Below are positions 60,493-63,219 of a DNA stretch of 63,219 bases, piece after piece. The DNA comes from Chryseobacterium sp. BGARF1. Its GTDB lineage: Bacteria > Bacteroidota > Bacteroidia > Flavobacteriales > Weeksellaceae. The stretch's first letter is position 1, and every line of letters starts with the position of its first letter. The translations under genes were made by a program, and so were the position numbers. The stretch lies in NCBI RefSeq assembly GCF_001677955.1, contig NZ_LELA01000003.1, positions 1-63,219 on the forward strand, in the 5' to 3' direction. Under the pieces are notes generated by a model, which saw only the letters and a list, made by a program, of their open reading frames with translations, did not search any database and was not told the DNA's origin.

Positions 60493-62760
60493 CTAATTTA
60501 CACCAATTTCGTCAACAAAAAGCCACGCTTTTGAATCTGCTCCAGGATTTCCGGCAGGAATTATTCCTGCATTTTCGATTTGAATTTTAATGAATTTTGA
60601 ATTCTGATTTCCTACTTTCAGATTGACTTTTCCTTTGGTTTTAAGAATTTCATCTTTACCAATTTCTTTAATGGTTTTAAAGTTTTTTCCGTCATCAGAA
60701 ACAGAAATTTCGGCAGATTTTGCCAAATGAATCCAGCTTCCTTTGTTATCTAAAGTATTAAAATAAACTTCTGTAAAATCCGTTTTTTGACCGAAATCAA
60801 TAGTTGCTACAACGTCTTCTCCCTGAAAACCAAGCCACGTTTTACCCAATTGTTTCACATTTCCAACAATTCCGTCAACTAATGTAAAAGCTCCGCCAAA
60901 AGAATAATTTTCGCTTGGTTGGTGTTCTAAAGTAATTGCTTTTCCGGTTGTTTTGGAAGGCGTAAAATCCTGAGAAGACACCGCACTTTTCAATACTCCA
61001 TTTTCAAAGTAAGCAGATTTTACCGTCATTGCTTTAGAAACAGGAATCGGATTTTGATAAGTTGCAGAACTTGATTTAGGTTCACTTCCGTCTATTGTAT
61101 ATCTAATTCCATTTGGATTTTGTGAAGTTGAAAGTTCGTATGAAGCTCCATTTTTACTAGGAATTACTTTTCCGCCAATATTATAAATACTTTTCGCATA
61201 GTTGATGTTCATTTTATCTAAAATTTTAAAATGCTCCACTACTCTGTTTTCAAATTGTTTATAATTTTTTGGATTTGAACTTCCCCAACCGACTTCAGAA
61301 AGCGCAAACAATCTCGGAAAAATCATATACTGAACCTGTTTAAAATCCAAAATATATTCCGTCCATAAATTAGCCTGAACTCCCAAAATATATTTCGATT
61401 GCTCTACATTTAATTCAGAAGGGATCGGGTTGTAAGAATACACTTTTTCCAAAGGTGTAAAACCTCCAAAAGCATTTGGCTCGGTTTGTGGGTCACCCTG
61501 ATAATGGTCAAAATAACAATAAGAACCCGGTGTCATTACCGCAAAATGATTGCTTTTTGCGGCTTCAACTCCGCCTTTAATGCCAGTCCAACTCATTACC
61601 GCTGCATTTGGTGCTAAACCTCCTTCCAAAATTTCGTCCCAACCGATAATTTTTCGTCCTTTAGAATTAACATATTTTTCAATTCTTTGGATGAAATAGC
61701 TTTGTAAACCGTGTTCATCTTTCAGATTATTTTTCTTGATCAATTCCTGACAATGCGCACATTCTTTCCATCTTGTTTTAGGACATTCGTCACCACCGAT
61801 GTGAATATATTGCGAAGGGAAAAGTGTCATTACTTCATCTAAAACATTTTCTAAAAACGTAAAAGTTTCGTCTTTCGGGCAGAAAACATCATCAAAAACA
61901 CCCCATTTTGTAGCCGATTCAAAAGGACCTTTTGTACACGCCAATTCAGGATAAGCCGAAAGTGCAGCCAAAGCGTGACCCGGCATTTCTATTTCGGGAA
62001 CTACTGTGATGTATCTTTCTGTAGCATATTTTACTACTTCTTTAATTTGTTCTTGTGTATAAAAATACGGGCCGTAAGGTTTTCCATCAAAAGTATCGTC
62101 AACATATGCTCCAATCATCGATTCTTTACGTTTTGAACCGATTTTTGTGAGCTTTGGGTATTTTTTAATTTCAATTCTCCAACCCTGGTCATCCGTTAAA
62201 TGCCAATGAAAAGTATTCAGTTTATACATCGCTAAATAATCAATGTACTGCTTTACTTCTTCAACGGTGAAGAAATGACGGCAAACATCAAGGTGCATTC
62301 CGCGCCATGCGAATTTTGGAGAATCTTGGATTTGAAGATTGGGAAGTTGTTTTATTTCTGAAAACTGATTAATTAATTGAATTAATGTTTGAAAACCATA
62401 AAATTTCCCATTATTAGTTGAATATTTTATTAAAATTTCGTTGTCTTTAATTTCCAAAAAATATCCATCGTTATTAATTTCCGAAGAATTTACTTTTTCT
62501 ATGGTAACAAAAGTAAATTTAGGAACCCCATGATTCGTAACTAAAAAACGAGTTGAAGCAGTTTTAAGAAAAGTATTAAAAATCTTAACTTCTAAATGAA
62601 GAGAATCATTTTTCGTTTCTCTTACTATAATCTGATTGGGAATATTACTTTTTCCTTGATTAAAAATTACTTTTTGAGGATAAGGAATTAAATTTAATTG
62701 ATTTTGCGAAAAGAACAGTCCCGAAAATAGGATAGAAAATAGAAGTAAAAAACGTTTCAT
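60493..62760 (-). CDS. Secreted beta-N-acetylhexosaminidase (GH20)
   Basis: 755 residues with a signal peptide (...SGLFFSQ). GH20b domain at ~20-150, then the catalytic TIM barrel: WRGMHLDVCRHFF, NTFHWHLTDDQGWRIEIKKYP, and the Asp-Glu pair D324-E325 in IHIGGDECPK, with the substrate-assisted mechanism of the family. The C-terminal ~220 residues contain a chitobiase-type and an F5/8 (discoidin-like) domain (ATIDFGQKTDFTEVYFNTLDNKGSWIHLAKSAEISVSDDG read in parts). It cleaves terminal GlcNAc/GalNAc from glycans outside the cytosol. Confidence 0.94.
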   Translation of the reverse strand: MKRFLLLFSILFSGLFFSQNQLNLIPYPQKVIFNQGKSNIPNQIIVRETKNDSLHLEVKIFNTFLKTASTRFLVTNHGVPKFTFVTIEKVNSSEINNDGYFLEIKDNEILIKYSTNNGKFYGFQTLIQLINQFSEIKQLPNLQIQDSPKFAWRGMHLDVCRHFFTVEEVKQYIDYLAMYKLNTFHWHLTDDQGWRIEIKKYPKLTKIGSKRKESMIGAYVDDTFDGKPYGPYFYTQEQIKEVVKYATERYITVVPEIEMPGHALAALSAYPELACTKGPFESATKWGVFDDVFCPKDETFTFLENVLDEVMTLFPSQYIHIGGDECPKTRWKECAHCQELIKKNNLKDEHGLQSYFIQRIEKYVNSKGRKIIGWDEILEGGLAPNAAVMSWTGIKGGVEAAKSNHFAVMTPGSYCYFDHYQGDPQTEPNAFGGFTPLEKVYSYNPIPSELNVEQSKYILGVQANLWTEYILDFKQVQYMIFPRLFALSEVGWGSSNPKNYKQFENRVVEHFKILDKMNINYAKSIYNIGGKVIPSKNGASYELSTSQNPNGIRYTIDGSEPKSSSATYQNPIPVSKAMTVKSAYFENGVLKSAVSSQDFTPSKTTGKAITLEHQPSENYSFGGAFTLVDGIVGNVKQLGKTWLGFQGEDVVATIDFGQKTDFTEVYFNTLDNKGSWIHLAKSAEISVSDDGKNFKTIKEIGKDEILKTKGKVNLKVGNQNSKFIKIQIENAGIIPAGNPGADSKAWLFVDEIGVN

Positions 62761-62835
62761 TTCTGATTTTGATTTGAGTTTAGCGAATATAATTATTTTC
62801 TAAGGATTTTTCTGGTGGTTATTGATAAATATAAT

Positions 62836-62906
62836 GTGTCGCTCCTCTGGAGCTCAAATTTGTGTGCTTGGATTCTGCTACAAAGGTTAAGCTCCCCTGG
62901 AGCTTT
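62836..62906. repeat. GCTCC-GGAGC palindromic repeat pair
   Basis: GCTCCTCTGGAGC and AAGCTCCCCTGGAGCTT, 45 bp apart, form two short hairpins downstream of no known gene. This is a typical dispersed Bacteroidetes repeat. Confidence 0.6.
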
Positions 62907-63029
62907 CTAAACTAAATAGATAATTCTTTACACAAATTTTTTAAAATTATTTTCTAACGAGAATTTTAATTAAAAATATCGTTTTCTAAGGGTTTACTTA
63001 AATTTTAATAAGTAATTTTTCATAGCATT

Positions 63030-63219
63030 TTCTTAATTAAATAAACTTTGTTTATTCTTATTTTTTTAAAACATTAAGAGCTTGTTTAAAATTTATTCAA
63101 TATTTTTATTATAACCTTTTCCTTAATTTTATAAATCAAAATAAACTTTGTTTATTCTTATTTTAACATTAAGAATTTCAGTTAATTAATCTAAATTCAA
63201 ACAAGAAACCAATGAATTG
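63030..63219. repeat. Dispersed direct repeat, right copies (window end)
   Basis: Two copies of the AATAAACTTTGTTTATT core, at 63040-63056 and 63140-63156, exactly 100 bp apart. The second, with its flanks (63103-63219), matches the window start (1-140). The repeat runs off the window end. The rest of 62761-63029 shows no gene. Confidence 0.8.

Noticed and set aside
1..63219. Circular plasmid or phage with overlapping ends
   Set aside because: The end repeats are similar but not identical, and the genes are chromosomal housekeeping types without replication or phage functions.

Overview
The window is AT-rich chromosomal DNA of a Flavobacteriia bacterium, most likely Chryseobacterium or a close Weeksellaceae relative. 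The evidence is the gliding genes gldF/gldG, several proteins with type IX secretion (T9SS) C-terminal sorting domains, promoters of the Bacteroidetes form TAnnTTTG, a glycosylasparaginase of the Elizabethkingia/Chryseobacterium type, and dense palindromic intergenic repeats. No rRNA, tRNA, CRISPR array, phage or complete insertion sequence was seen. Both ends carry the same ~115-bp direct repeat, so the window may be a contig that broke at dispersed repeats.

Layout. 1-1355 has no gene: an end repeat, a terminator, a 41-bp tandem array, a MITE-like element and a structured RNA resembling Flavo-1. 1356-4998 holds a secreted lactonase-fold protein, a hypothetical protein, an unusual secreted peptide-deformylase-like protein and a ChaN-like haem-binding protein. 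5369-15990 is a haem-acquisition regulon: a leftward operon (TonB receptor, HmuY lipoprotein, HmuT, HmuU, HmuV, a methyltransferase, HmuS) plus two rightward T9SS-secreted proteins, one of them a second HmuY. All three transcription units share an operator-like motif at the promoter. 16234-21018 is assimilatory sulfate reduction: an Rrf2 regulator, APS reductase, CysD, CysN and a TauE/SafE permease. 21181-26192 is an accessory stretch of small proteins (DUF4268, zinc ribbon, a pseudogene, DUF2314-ankyrin, DUF1963, an ABC pair, ClbS/DfsB). 26472-29854 holds YceI, a thioredoxin-like protein, RDD and a ParE-type toxin-antitoxin pair flanked by a duplicated gldG 3' end. 29950-43470 is mostly housekeeping: gldG/gldF, hemJ, kbl, an M1 peptidase, a PBP4-type carboxypeptidase, priA and an AEC transporter. 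43621-53071 has lptB with an unexpected C-terminal domain, a DKNYY protein, an MsbA-type exporter, a WYL regulator, DinB, a beta-mannosidase and a GxxExxY protein. 53272-62760 has cutC, glycosylasparaginase, a sulfide/thiosulfate cluster (Crp/Fnr regulator, TauE/SafE, persulfide dioxygenase-rhodanese, methyltransferase, split YeeE/YedE) and a GH20 hexosaminidase.

How it fits together. Haem is captured by secreted and surface HmuY-type proteins, imported by the TonB receptor and HmuTUV, and handled by HmuS. Two separate sulfur modules handle assimilation and sulfane-sulfur detoxification; in the second, two promoters share a near-identical 24-bp site. Intergenic DNA is rich in non-coding elements: TIR-bounded palindromic elements, GGCTAAAGCC repeats, and a recurring class of tracts with exact 7-bp periodicity that resemble cyanobacterial STRRs in design.
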